Shown: one piece after another, positions 51,923-60,379 of the stretch
Numbering within the stretch: position 1 is the first letter of the stretch
How the letters are laid out: every line of letters begins with the position of its first letter
Source of the DNA: Cloacibacillus evryensis DSM 19522
GTDB taxonomy: Bacteria > Synergistota > Synergistia > Synergistales > Synergistaceae
DNA length: 64,000 bases
Direction: 5' to 3'
Assembly (NCBI RefSeq): GCF_000585335.1
Contig: NZ_KK073872.1
Span: 1,727,283 to 1,791,282 of the forward strand
Made by a program: the position numbers and the translations under genes
The notes under the pieces: generated by a model
Seen by the model: only the letters and a program-made list of their open reading frames with translations
What the model was told of the DNA's origin: nothing
The model's database searches: none

Positions 51923-52775
51923 ATACGCAAAAAAGCTTGAAATACTTGAATGGGTGCGGCAGTCTTGTCCCCAAGCCTCCCTGTGCGACATCCCTGACGA
52001 TACTATGGAGCTGGAAATCGCAATGGAACAAAAAGACTGCTATCGACATTGCCCTGGGATCTCCGCATGCAAACATTGCGGGTATATATCTCTGCCGGTG
52101 TTGTACCCCTACACCGTGTCGCGCCCGCCCTACTACAAGACCGCCTGCGCTCCCTGCAAGGTGCGGGTTTTGGCGGCAAAAAAAGCGGCAATCGAAACTT
52201 ACGTGAAAAACTGCGGTATACCAGCTCGCTTTAAACAGGCGACATTTGCGAATTTCACTACCATACGGCGCGCGCCTAAAATCGGGCTGGCAAAGTCAAT
52301 GGCTCAGGACTGCGTAACGCAGGAGCTTGCCCTTACCCTCATGGGCACGCCCGGCACGGGGAAAACCCATCTTGCCGTGGCTATGGTTCACGCCTGGCTG
52401 GCCAAAGGCAAATCAGCGGTTTTTATCCCGGTAGTATCTCTGCTCGACGAAATAAAGCGCGGATACGGCCCCTACTCGCCGCTGCCGAAAATCGAAGACG
52501 CCATAAAATGCGCGGATTTTGTCGCCCTCGACGACCTCGGCGCTCAAAAAGACAGCGATTGGGTAACAGAACGCCTTTGGGAGCTGATCGACCAGCGCTA
52601 CCGTGAACGAAAGCCGATCACGATCACGTCTAACGCCGGAAGTAAAGATCAGCTTGTAACAATGGCCGGCGACCGCGGACCACAGATCGTAAGCCGCCTG
52701 ACGGACGAAACATTCGGGCATTATCTAGTGCTTAACGATATCGATTATCGCAGCATAGAGCCGAAGAATCGCTAA
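51915..52775 (+). CDS. DnaC/IstB-type helicase loader ATPase
   Basis: An N-terminal region with Cys clusters (CYRHCPGISACKHCGY and CAPCK) precedes an AAA+ core: Walker A LMGTPGTGKTHLAVAMVHAW, Walker B DFVALDDLGAQKDSDW, sensor ITITSNAGSK, and an arginine-finger region. DnaC proteins load the replicative helicase. A TTG at 51915, with GGGAAGGGGG suitably upstream, is my choice; the frame opens at 51885. Confidence 0.9.
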   Translation: MSEYAKKLEILEWVRQSCPQASLCDIPDDTMELEIAMEQKDCYRHCPGISACKHCGYISLPVLYPYTVSRPPYYKTACAPCKVRVLAAKKAAIETYVKNCGIPARFKQATFANFTTIRRAPKIGLAKSMAQDCVTQELALTLMGTPGTGKTHLAVAMVHAWLAKGKSAVFIPVVSLLDEIKRGYGPYSPLPKIEDAIKCADFVALDDLGAQKDSDWVTERLWELIDQRYRERKPITITSNAGSKDQLVTMAGDRGPQIVSRLTDETFGHYLVLNDIDYRSIEPKNR

Positions 52776-52787
52776 GAGGAGGACGCG

Positions 52788-53315
52788 ATGCCGCAAAAAA
52801 CGGGACTCGAAAAAACTATTGAATTTCTGGAGACGATCCTCTCTTTCGAGAATGGCGTCGCCGTCCTTCTCGGGGTGGCTCCTATCCCATCTGTAGAAGA
52901 TATGTACAACGCGCTTAAAAAGCCGCAGGCCGATTGCGGCGTGCGTGTGGATGGCGGCGCGTCTGTGTATATGGCGGAGGCTATGCTTATGACCGTGGAA
53001 CCGATAGAAGCGACTGTCCAGAGTCTCGGAGGCTGGGAAAACATTTGGAGACTGACGGAAAAATACAGAGAAGAATATCCGCAGATGTGGAATAAGCTAG
53101 TGCCGCTCGCCAGTATGCTGCGGCCTGGCGGCATCATCCGCGACGGTGAGGGGGGCATGAGCGCCGTCCTCTCTCGTCGCTTTGATGGAGTGCGGGGAAA
53201 GACGCTCCGCCGCTGGAAAAAGAGGATTATAAAATCTCTGGCGATACATCTGCTTTCCTGGGCATATACGGATGGCTATAATATCTCTTACTACCCAGAT
53301 AAAAAACTCAACTGA
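52788..53315 (+). CDS. Phage protein, function unknown
   Basis: The 175-residue protein is preceded by GAGGAGG. It has helical stretches (LEKTIEFLETILSFENGVAV) and a basic C-terminus (KTLRRWKKRIIKSLAIHLLS). No family is recognised. It closes the replication block. Confidence 0.55.
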   Translation: MPQKTGLEKTIEFLETILSFENGVAVLLGVAPIPSVEDMYNALKKPQADCGVRVDGGASVYMAEAMLMTVEPIEATVQSLGGWENIWRLTEKYREEYPQMWNKLVPLASMLRPGGIIRDGEGGMSAVLSRRFDGVRGKTLRRWKKRIIKSLAIHLLSWAYTDGYNISYYPDKKLN

Positions 53316-53347
53316 CAAGTGAAAAACGGGTGTCCGCACTAAGGACC

Positions 53348-53375
53348 TTGCTCTGTCCTTGTCAAGGCATATAAT
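53348..53375 (+). promoter_or_regulatory. Putative promoter after the replication block
   Basis: TTGCTC (53348-53353), a 16-bp spacer and a perfect TATAAT (53370-53375). Confidence 0.4.
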
Positions 53376-53409
53376 GTTATCATTCGATATGTTTCAACAT
53401 TAACGATTC

Positions 53410-53441
53410 AGGGCCTTTTGCCGGCACTCGGCAAGGGCCCT
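53410..53441 (+). terminator. Strong hairpin, probable terminator or attenuator
   Basis: AGGGCC..TTGCCG and CGGCAA.GGGCCCT form about 12 bp with a small internal bulge. It lies only about 35 bases after the putative promoter and is followed by TTCACTTATT, so it may act as an attenuator. Confidence 0.55.
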
Positions 53442-53467
53442 TTCACTTATTATGGAGGTGTTGTGTT

Positions 53468-53689
53468 ATGCCGGTGGATATTGAGCGCGAAGTCGTGATA
53501 TGGTGTCGCCTGTATGGCCGCCGCCGGCGGGTCGGCAGCTCAAACGCCTTTTGTTCCCCTATCCCCTTCGATGCAATCCCGATAATCAGGTGCCTCGAAT
53601 GCGATAAAAAAATTATGATGAAATGGATTCAAAAACGCCTTGACCGCAACTGGCCGATAGGCAAAATAACGGCGGCGTGCGGGGGATGA
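53468..53689 (+). CDS. Small phage protein, function unknown
   Basis: The 73-residue protein has VIWCRLYGRRRRVGSSNAFC and RCLECDKKIMMKWIQKRLDR. TGGAGG precedes the ATG. Cys spacing might allow zinc binding. It overlaps the recombinase start. Confidence 0.5.
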   Translation: MPVDIEREVVIWCRLYGRRRRVGSSNAFCSPIPFDAIPIIRCLECDKKIMMKWIQKRLDRNWPIGKITAACGG

Positions 53690-54294
53690 ACAAAACCGTC
53701 CCGCTACGCACAGAACCTGAGATACATTCCTTCCTGGCTTGTCTTAAGAGGTGGAATGGTAATTATTATATCGCGGCTTTGATCGGCATCAATTGGGGAC
53801 TGCGGTGCAGCGACATATTGGCTATGCAGGTAGGCGACGTTATTGCGGGCAGCGGCAAGCGCGTGCAGATCATCGATCGCCTGAAGGTTAACGAAATAAA
53901 GACCGGTAAAGAGCGGCACATTTTTGTAACGGACAAAATGCGTAAAGAGCTGCGTGACCATATCAGGAGCATAAAGGGCTGGACAATAGAGACGCCGCTG
54001 GTACTGTCACATAAAAAAAACCCATCCGGCGGGGCAAAGGCATTATCACGACAACAATTGTGGCATGTCATCTCAGTGGCCGCCGCAGAGTGCGGTATAC
54101 GCGGGGATGTAGGCACACATTCCCTACGCAAGACTTACGCATACCAGGCATGGAGAAATGGTACGCGAGTAGACGTTATCCAAAAAGAGTTCGGCCACGC
54201 ATCCATAGAGACAACACATAGATACGCCTGCATCCCCAACGAAGAGCAGGAAAAAATCTATCGCAGAGTTGATTTTTCAGGCAGCTCACACTAG
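53686..54294 (+). CDS. Second tyrosine recombinase (catalytic domain only)
   Basis: The roughly 200-residue protein contains the full catalytic set: Arg in GINWGLRCSDILAMQVGDVI, Lys in the beta-hairpin KVNEIKTGKERHI, His-x-x-Arg in THSLRKTYAYQAWR, and GHASIETTHRYACI with His and Tyr. It lacks an arm- or core-binding domain. It sits far from the left junction, just before the late genes, so it is not the main integrase; roles in DNA resolution or inversion are possible. Confidence 0.88.
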   Translation: MNKTVPLRTEPEIHSFLACLKRWNGNYYIAALIGINWGLRCSDILAMQVGDVIAGSGKRVQIIDRLKVNEIKTGKERHIFVTDKMRKELRDHIRSIKGWTIETPLVLSHKKNPSGGAKALSRQQLWHVISVAAAECGIRGDVGTHSLRKTYAYQAWRNGTRVDVIQKEFGHASIETTHRYACIPNEEQEKIYRRVDFSGSSH

Positions 54295-54341
54295 AAACCG
54301 AAACGCTTTTTCTGTGGATATGTGTATAACCCAGAAAATCA

Positions 54342-54526
54342 CTTTAGTACGTTAAAGTTTTGTGGATAACTCATATTTTATACGCTTTAGTTTGCTAAAG
54401 TTTCCGCTCCACCGCTTATTTTATCGTTCACGGAAAAATCTTACACAATACTAGAAACGTAAGATTTAGACACGAGGGTTCGTGTCAGCATCATAAGAGC
54501 TAAATGTCGTAGTGGAGGGCCTCCAC
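54342..54526. promoter_or_regulatory. Palindrome-rich leader of the late (head) genes
   Basis: In the 358-base gene-free stretch 54295-54652 I see two related palindromes 43 bases apart (CTTTAGTACGTTAAAG at 54342, CTTTAGTTTGCTAAAG at 54385), a DnaA-box-like TGTGGATAA (54361-54369), AAATCTTAC/GTAAGATTT (54436-54467), ACACGA/TCGTGT (54470-54485) and GTGGAGG/CCTCCAC (54512-54526). A GC-rich tract follows to 54600. This could be a regulator-binding region and/or a cos site. Confidence 0.5.
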
Positions 54527-54652
54527 GGCAATCGCGGGTCCTTCTGGGGCAAAGGGGGCCTGCGGGGCTGGCGAGGCGCGGGGTTTCTGTACAAAAATTC
54601 AGGTTACCCCCCGTTTCGGTTTCATACAAAGACGGAAAGGAGAGATATAAGG

Positions 54653-55954
54653 ATGGAAATTGTCTTTTTGAACCCAAGTACATTGTTACCTTATGCCAAC
54701 AATTCACGCAAGCACCCCGAGAAGCAGATACGCAAACTGATGGCCTCGATTCAGGAATTCGGATTTCTCATTCCTGTTTTTATTGACCGCAGCGGAACGA
54801 TTATCAAGGGCGCTGGAGCCACGGAAGCCGCCGTGAGACTTTGCCTTGAATCTATACCTTGTATATATATTGACACACTGACCGATGCGCAAAGGCGCGC
54901 ATATATCATCGCCGACAATCGCCTTGCCGAAGATTCTGAATGGGACAAAGAAACGCTTGCCGCCGAGATGTTGCGGCTTCGCGATGACTTCGGCCTAGAT
55001 CTCTCGATTACGGGTTTTGAAAACCGCGAAGTGCTGACCCTAAGCCTAGACTCAGTGGAGGGGTTTTCTCCTGAGGATGGCATACCGGACATGGAGCCAG
55101 CCGTTGTTTCGCGCCCGGGCGACGTCTGGCTTTTAGGTGCACATAGCATCATTTGCGGAGATTGCACGGACCCGGCTATCGTTGAACGGCTATTTGACGG
55201 TAGCCGCCCTCACCTCATGGTTACCGATCCTCCGTATGGGGTCAAATATGATCCTAAATGGCGCATGGATAACGGGCTCTCAAAATCGAAAAGGACCGGC
55301 ACGGTGCTGAATGACGACCGTGCCGATTGGCGCGAGGCATGGAACCTGTTCCCTGGGGATGTCGCTTACGTTTGGCACGGCTCTTTGCATGGCCGCACCG
55401 TCGCAGAAAGCCTTGAAGTAAATGGTTTTATTTTAAGAAGTCAAATAGTATGGATTAAACCGAATCTGATACTGAGTCGTGGCGATATCCACTGGCAGCA
55501 CGAGGTATGTTGGTACGCCGTGCGTCGCGATGAAACTGTATGCCCAGAGCTGCCGGGGTATTGCGGTGACAGTTATCAAGCTTGCTGGTACGCCGTGCGC
55601 GAAGGCGAGATATCCCATTGGCAGGGATCGCGGAAGGTATCCAGCGTTTGGGAAATAGATTTCAGCGGCCAAGATGAGAAAACTATACATGGTACGCAAA
55701 AACCTGTGGAGTGTATGAGGCGCGCAATCCTGAACAGCTCGAAGGTAAACGATATGGTATATGACCCATTTTCCGGGTCCGGTACAACCATTATTGCCGC
55801 GCAGTCTTGCCGGCGCAGGTGTCTTGCTGTAGAGCTTGATCCCGCATACGTGGATATGGCCGTGCGGCGTTGGCAGCGATATACATCCCAGAGCGCGACA
55901 CTCGCCGAATCTGGCAAAACGTTCGACAAATTAAGGCGGGAGCGGCGTGAGTGA
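54653..55954 (+). CDS. ParB-like nuclease domain fused to a DNA methyltransferase
   Basis: Residues 1-110 are ParB/Srx-like (LNPSTLLPYANNSRKHPEKQ, IKGAGATEAAVRLCLESIPC). From about 150 it is a beta-class N4/N6 methyltransferase: motif IV VTDPPYGVKYDP first, then motif I YDPFSGSGTTIIAAQSC near the C-terminus. AAAGGAG precedes the ATG. CWYAVR occurs twice, 25 residues apart, from a 17-bp imperfect repeat at 55508 and 55583. Such fusions commonly precede phage terminase genes and probably modify phage DNA. Confidence 0.9.
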   Translation: MEIVFLNPSTLLPYANNSRKHPEKQIRKLMASIQEFGFLIPVFIDRSGTIIKGAGATEAAVRLCLESIPCIYIDTLTDAQRRAYIIADNRLAEDSEWDKETLAAEMLRLRDDFGLDLSITGFENREVLTLSLDSVEGFSPEDGIPDMEPAVVSRPGDVWLLGAHSIICGDCTDPAIVERLFDGSRPHLMVTDPPYGVKYDPKWRMDNGLSKSKRTGTVLNDDRADWREAWNLFPGDVAYVWHGSLHGRTVAESLEVNGFILRSQIVWIKPNLILSRGDIHWQHEVCWYAVRRDETVCPELPGYCGDSYQACWYAVREGEISHWQGSRKVSSVWEIDFSGQDEKTIHGTQKPVECMRRAILNSSKVNDMVYDPFSGSGTTIIAAQSCRRRCLAVELDPAYVDMAVRRWQRYTSQSATLAESGKTFDKLRRERRE

Positions 55955-56498
55955 TGTCGTGGGGGGCAATCTTTACTCTAAAAAGATTATCGCAGAACTC
56001 TTAAATCTCTCAGAACGTCGAGTCGAACAGCTTGCTCAAAAGAAAATTATCCCCAAGGCAGAGCGTGGCAAGTACGATCTTGGTCCAACCGTAAAAGCCT
56101 ACGTAATGTACCTCCAGCAAAAACTCACTGGCGGCGGCGAGGCTATCGACGTTTCAGAGTTTAAGGACAGGCTGCTTAAGGCCAAGGCGCTTGAGCAGGA
56201 GGCAAAGGCACGCCTGCGTGAAATTATGAAGCTGGAACGCGAGGGAAAGGTAATTGACCGCGCCGAGGTTGTGGAACAGTGGGCGGCGCGCTGCGTAGAG
56301 CTTAAATCCGCATTGCTTTCCATTCCCATGCGTGTGGGTTTTCGCTTCCCCGACCCTGAAACTCGCCTAATAGTTGAAGAAGAAATGGAAATGGCTATAC
56401 ATGAAATCCTTGAAACGTACAGCAGAAACGGTATTGGCAAAATGGACGACGGCGGAGCTTCGGGCGCTGGCACCGCCGGAGAAAATAAGTGTGAGTGA
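55947..56498 (+). CDS. Terminase small subunit, Nu1-like
   Basis: The GTG start overlaps the methyltransferase stop. The N-terminal winged HTH (IIAELLNLSERRVEQLAQKK) and the following helices (LLKAKALEQEAKARLREIMK) match lambda Nu1-type DNA-recognition subunits. It is 183 residues. The end overlaps the large subunit gene by about 98 bases, in another frame. Confidence 0.85.
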   Translation: MSDVVGGNLYSKKIIAELLNLSERRVEQLAQKKIIPKAERGKYDLGPTVKAYVMYLQQKLTGGGEAIDVSEFKDRLLKAKALEQEAKARLREIMKLEREGKVIDRAEVVEQWAARCVELKSALLSIPMRVGFRFPDPETRLIVEEEMEMAIHEILETYSRNGIGKMDDGGASGAGTAGENKCE

Positions 56499-58230
56499 AT
56501 GGGCTGACCATAACAGGGTGTTGACATCTGAGTATTCGGAATTGTCTGGTCCGTGGCGCACGGACCGGACTCCATATTTACGGGAGCCGATGGACAGCTT
56601 CCGATCTGCCGGCGTAATAAAGATTTCTCTAGCTTTTGCCACCCAGCTCGGAAAGACGGAATGCGAATACAACATGATAGGCTACGCCGTGGACCAGGAT
56701 CAGGGAAGCATGCTATATGTTTTGCCGACGGATACGCTGGCGAAGGATATTTGTAAAGGGCGTTTTCGGAGCTTTATCCGAAATTGCGCTGCGCTGCGGG
56801 AAAAGTTCGATTTTGAACGCTCTGAAATTCAGAGGCTCTATTTTCCCGGGATGGAAATCGCTTTCGTGGGCGCGAACAGCCCATCACAGCTCGCCTCTCG
56901 CCCTGTGCGCTATGTTTTCTACGATGAGGCCGACAAGTTCCCGCTGCGCGCCGGCGACGACGCCGACCCATTCAAACTGGCCGCCGAACGAACAAAGACA
57001 TACTATCGCCGTAAAGAGGTCGAGGTGTCCAGTCCGACATATGATTCCGGCCATATATGGCGATCGTGGTTGGAAGCGGACGTGCGCAAACGGTATTTTG
57101 TCCCCTGTCCGCATTGTAACGAATTATTTGTAATGCGCATGAAAGATATCAAGTGGCCGGAAGAGATGAACGCGCTCGCGCCGTCGATACGCTTAAAAAG
57201 GGTCTCGGAGGAGGCGTGGTGCGAATGCCCGCACTGCCGCCGCGCAATATTTGACAAACACAAGCATATGATGCTGCGGGCCGGAAGCTGGCAGCCGGTT
57301 GAATACGATAAAAATCTGGAAGACTGGGTAATGAGCCCGCAGAAAATAGCCCGTCCCCGGCATGTCGCTTATAACCTTTCAACGATATATTCGCCGTGGA
57401 AGCGCTTCGGAGATGTGGCGAAAGAATTCCTCGAATCAAAGGACAAGCCTGAAAAACTGATGAACTTTGTAAACGGCTGGCTTGGCGAGCCGTGGGTGAA
57501 TCAGGCAGCGCGGATGCGTTCGGACGTCGTGCTTGAACACCAGCTGGAGTATGAACGCGGGACGGTTCCCGAGGGCGTCCTGATGCTGACGGCGGCAGTG
57601 GACGTCCAGAAAGATCACTTCTGGTGGTCTGTCTACGGTTGGGGCGAAGGGATGACGAGCTGGCTGGTCGACTTCGGCGGCGGCCCGGGAATCTGCGAAA
57701 CATGGATCGATATCGAGAATGTATTAGAACGGGAATACCGGCAGGCAGACACGGGCGAGACCTTCCGAGTCTTTTTCTCGCTTATAGACTCCGGTTTCCG
57801 GACGGAGGAAGTATATGAGTTTTGCCTTGAACATCCAGGCCTGACATGCCCTTCAAAGGGGCTTGATGAGACCTCGGCGAAAGGCATCCCCTATCGCATC
57901 GGTGTGATCGACAAGATGCGTTACACGGAGTTGAAGCTCTTCCTGCTTGATACGGAATTCTACAAAGATTTTGTATACGGCAGGCTGGCGCGAGCGCCTG
58001 GCGAGCGAGGAAGTTTCAGCGTCTTTGCTGGATGTCCTCGCCAGTTTGCCGATCAGCTCTGTTCGGAGCATAAGGTAACGGAATACGACCGCAAAGGGCG
58101 CGCAAAAGGGCTATATAAAACCATCATGAGCGGGATTGACAACCACCTGCTGGACTGCGCGGTCGGCAACTTTGCGGCAGCGGAGATCGCCGGCGTCCGC
58201 ACGTTGCGGGCGGACGAGGAGGATGATTGA
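56401..58230 (+). CDS. Terminase large subunit, lambda GpA type
   Basis: This is the packaging ATPase/nuclease. An adenine-binding and Walker A-like segment (IKISLAFATQLGKTECEYN), Walker B VRYVFYDEADKFPLRAG, two CxxC pairs (FVPCPHCNELF and CECPHCRRAIF) and the nuclease domain (LTAAVDVQKDHFWW ... FFSLIDSGFRTEEVY) are visible. I start at ATG 56401, giving 609 residues; the frame opens at TTG 56374. GpA-type terminases cut at cos sites. Confidence 0.93.
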   Translation: MKSLKRTAETVLAKWTTAELRALAPPEKISVSEWADHNRVLTSEYSELSGPWRTDRTPYLREPMDSFRSAGVIKISLAFATQLGKTECEYNMIGYAVDQDQGSMLYVLPTDTLAKDICKGRFRSFIRNCAALREKFDFERSEIQRLYFPGMEIAFVGANSPSQLASRPVRYVFYDEADKFPLRAGDDADPFKLAAERTKTYYRRKEVEVSSPTYDSGHIWRSWLEADVRKRYFVPCPHCNELFVMRMKDIKWPEEMNALAPSIRLKRVSEEAWCECPHCRRAIFDKHKHMMLRAGSWQPVEYDKNLEDWVMSPQKIARPRHVAYNLSTIYSPWKRFGDVAKEFLESKDKPEKLMNFVNGWLGEPWVNQAARMRSDVVLEHQLEYERGTVPEGVLMLTAAVDVQKDHFWWSVYGWGEGMTSWLVDFGGGPGICETWIDIENVLEREYRQADTGETFRVFFSLIDSGFRTEEVYEFCLEHPGLTCPSKGLDETSAKGIPYRIGVIDKMRYTELKLFLLDTEFYKDFVYGRLARAPGERGSFSVFAGCPRQFADQLCSEHKVTEYDRKGRAKGLYKTIMSGIDNHLLDCAVGNFAAAEIAGVRTLRADEEDD

Positions 58231-58406
58231 TTGTGAAAGATGAAAAACGCCAGATCATATTCTCAATCATTACGGATAAAAACACGGGTGAGACGCATCT
58301 GCAAATCCCTGAGAAAAAAGGGCTTTTACTTAATCGCGAAAATTCTTTGAATTTGATTTCTCGTCTCAGCGATCATGTAATCCAATTGAAGAGTCAATCT
58401 CAATAG
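58227..58406 (+). CDS. Small phage protein, function unknown
   Basis: A TTG start with AGGAGG four bases ahead overlaps the terminase stop and gives 59 residues (KDEKRQIIFSIITDKNTGET ...). It is short and unassigned. Its end overlaps the opposite-strand small gene. Confidence 0.45.
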   Translation: MIVKDEKRQIIFSIITDKNTGETHLQIPEKKGLLLNRENSLNLISRLSDHVIQLKSQSQ

Positions 58407-58563
58407 CCTTATTTGAGGGAATTTTCTGGTATCCGTAGGTGCGAAGAAATTCGTCAACAAGGAACTGTGCTTCGCTTTCAGAAACTTTGCGATAGGCATA
58501 AATATCAAACGTGGTGTCCAAGTCAATATAACTAATCCTTGTGACAACTTTATTTCCAGACAT
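58366..58563 (-). CDS. Possible small minus-strand gene within the late region
   Basis: ATG 58563 has GGGGTGAT just ahead. The 65 residues (KVVTRISYIDLDTTFDIYAY, EAQFLVDEFLRTYGYQKIPS) look protein-like and are more balanced than a shadow frame, and the plus strand has no competing gene at 58407-58607. It runs against the late transcript. Confidence 0.45.
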   Translation of the reverse strand: MSGNKVVTRISYIDLDTTFDIYAYRKVSESEAQFLVDEFLRTYGYQKIPSNKAIEIDSSIGLHDR

Positions 58564-58607
58564 GTTAATCACCCCACGCTAATTATAACGTTTAAAGGAG
58601 GCCCGTC

Positions 58608-58820
58608 ATGCGAACAATTGAAGAGATAGAAGTCGAGCTTGGCGAAGTGAGCGCCGCAATTCGCGCCATCGTAACGGGAGCGCAAAGCTATGACCTTGGT
58701 ACGCGGTCGGTAACCAAGGCCGATTTATCACAACTAAGAGCTTTGCGGGCAGAGTTGATGTCCGAGCTTGGCGACGCCGAGGGAGGCGGCGTGCGGTTGA
58801 TAACATGGGCGGGAAGATGA
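58608..58820 (+). CDS. gpW-like head-tail joining protein (putative)
   Basis: The 70-residue helical protein (IEEIEVELGEVSAAIRAIVT ... LSQLRALRAELMSEL) sits between terminase and portal, exactly where lambda encodes gpW (68 residues). The assignment rests on size, position and helix pattern. Confidence 0.65.
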   Translation: MRTIEEIEVELGEVSAAIRAIVTGAQSYDLGTRSVTKADLSQLRALRAELMSELGDAEGGGVRLITWAGR

Positions 58821-60379
58821 ACGAACAACTGACCTTGCTTGACAGGCTGATAGGCTGGCTTTCGCCGGAGGCGGGCGTAAGGCGCGCCGAATTTCGTATG
58901 GAGATGCGCAGCTATGACGCCGCCCGCATTGACCCGCAGGGCGGCAACTGGTTTCCGATAAACACCACTCCCGAGCAGACCGACGCCCCACACCGCAATC
59001 TGGTCCGCGCCCGTATGCGTGACCTTGAGCGTAACGGAGACGTCACGGAGGGCGTCATCGGCGCGATGCTACGCAACGTAATCGGCACCGGATTTGTGCT
59101 TGAAGCCCAAGTTTGCAGCGCCCGCGGCAAGACGCTGGACGTCATAAACGACCGAATCGAAGAAATATGGAAGGAGTGGTCTTTGGCCGAAAACTGCGAT
59201 GTAACGGGAGACAGCTCATTTTCGGAAATATTAGAGATGGTCATGCGCCGGCACGCCATTGACGGGGAAATATTCATCGTTAAGGTGGTCGACCCTGACG
59301 GGTATCTGCCTTTTAAACTCCAGCTGCTGGAGCCCGACATGCTGGCCTGTGACAGGTTTCAGTATGGAGCTAATTATGTGTTCGGCGGTATCGAAGTCGA
59401 CAAGTATATGAAAGCCGTAGCTTATCACTTTCGGCCAGACCCGCTGCCATATTTCCGCGACCAGACGATCGTCCGTATTCCGCGCGAGAATGTGATCCAT
59501 ATTTTCACCAAAAAACGCCCGCAGCAGACACGCAGCTTATCAGATATGGCCGTCTGCACGGAGCGCGTGCGCAATATACAGGAATATATTGGCAACGAAC
59601 TTGAAGCGGCCCGCAACGCGGCGGCTATCACCGCATTTGTCGTCAAGGAGAAGGGGGCATCCGGCCCCGGAATAGGCAACCCCGTCGGCGGCAAAGGCGA
59701 CAAAACCAAACGCTATGAAGAGATTCGGCGCGGACAATACAACGTGCTCAGCAAGAATGACGATATTAGATTCCCCACGCTGGGACGGCCGAACGTCAAC
59801 GCCGCCGGTTTCACCTCGTTTCTCATCCGCCTGATCGCCATGGCTTGCGGCCTCAGCTATGAGACTGTTTCGCGCGACATGTCGCAGGTCAACTATTCCT
59901 CGCACCGCGGCGGCCAGCTTGAGGACCGGAAGACATACACGAAGATGCAGAAGAGGCTTGTCGCCAAACTCTGTGATCGCGTGTACGAATGGTTTCTTGA
60001 GGCGGCCGTCATGTCCGGCAAACTGGCGCTGCCGAGGTATTTCGAGGACGAGCGCGCGCGGCGCAGATACGCGGCCCATAAATGGAGCACTCCCGGATGG
60101 AAGTGGGTAGACCCGCAGAAGGAAGCCTCCGGCATGGAAAAGATGCTCGCTCTTGGCATTACGACACTCTCGGATATTTGCGGCGAGCAGGGCAAGGATT
60201 ATTACGAGGTTATGAAGCAGCGTAAAAAAGAGATTGACGAGGCTCGCGAGCTAGGCATTGAACTGCCCTGGTTTTCAGGCAAGGAATCCACGTCTGCCGA
60301 GGAATACAACAAGCTCATGAACGAAGAGGACAATCCACCGTCAAAAAAGGAGGGTGAAAATGAAGAAGAAACCAGTTAA
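58817..60379 (+). CDS. Portal protein, lambda gpB family
   Basis: ATG 58817 gives 520 residues. Family marks are RMRDLERNGDVTEGVIGAML, GTGFVLEAQVC, RRHAIDGEIFIVKVVDPDGY, NVIHIFTKKRPQQTRSLSDM and RDMSQVNYSSHRGGQLEDRK. A dodecamer of this protein forms the DNA portal at one capsid vertex. It overlaps gpW and the protease-capsid gene. Confidence 0.94.
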   Translation: MNEQLTLLDRLIGWLSPEAGVRRAEFRMEMRSYDAARIDPQGGNWFPINTTPEQTDAPHRNLVRARMRDLERNGDVTEGVIGAMLRNVIGTGFVLEAQVCSARGKTLDVINDRIEEIWKEWSLAENCDVTGDSSFSEILEMVMRRHAIDGEIFIVKVVDPDGYLPFKLQLLEPDMLACDRFQYGANYVFGGIEVDKYMKAVAYHFRPDPLPYFRDQTIVRIPRENVIHIFTKKRPQQTRSLSDMAVCTERVRNIQEYIGNELEAARNAAAITAFVVKEKGASGPGIGNPVGGKGDKTKRYEEIRRGQYNVLSKNDDIRFPTLGRPNVNAAGFTSFLIRLIAMACGLSYETVSRDMSQVNYSSHRGGQLEDRKTYTKMQKRLVAKLCDRVYEWFLEAAVMSGKLALPRYFEDERARRRYAAHKWSTPGWKWVDPQKEASGMEKMLALGITTLSDICGEQGKDYYEVMKQRKKEIDEARELGIELPWFSGKESTSAEEYNKLMNEEDNPPSKKEGENEEETS

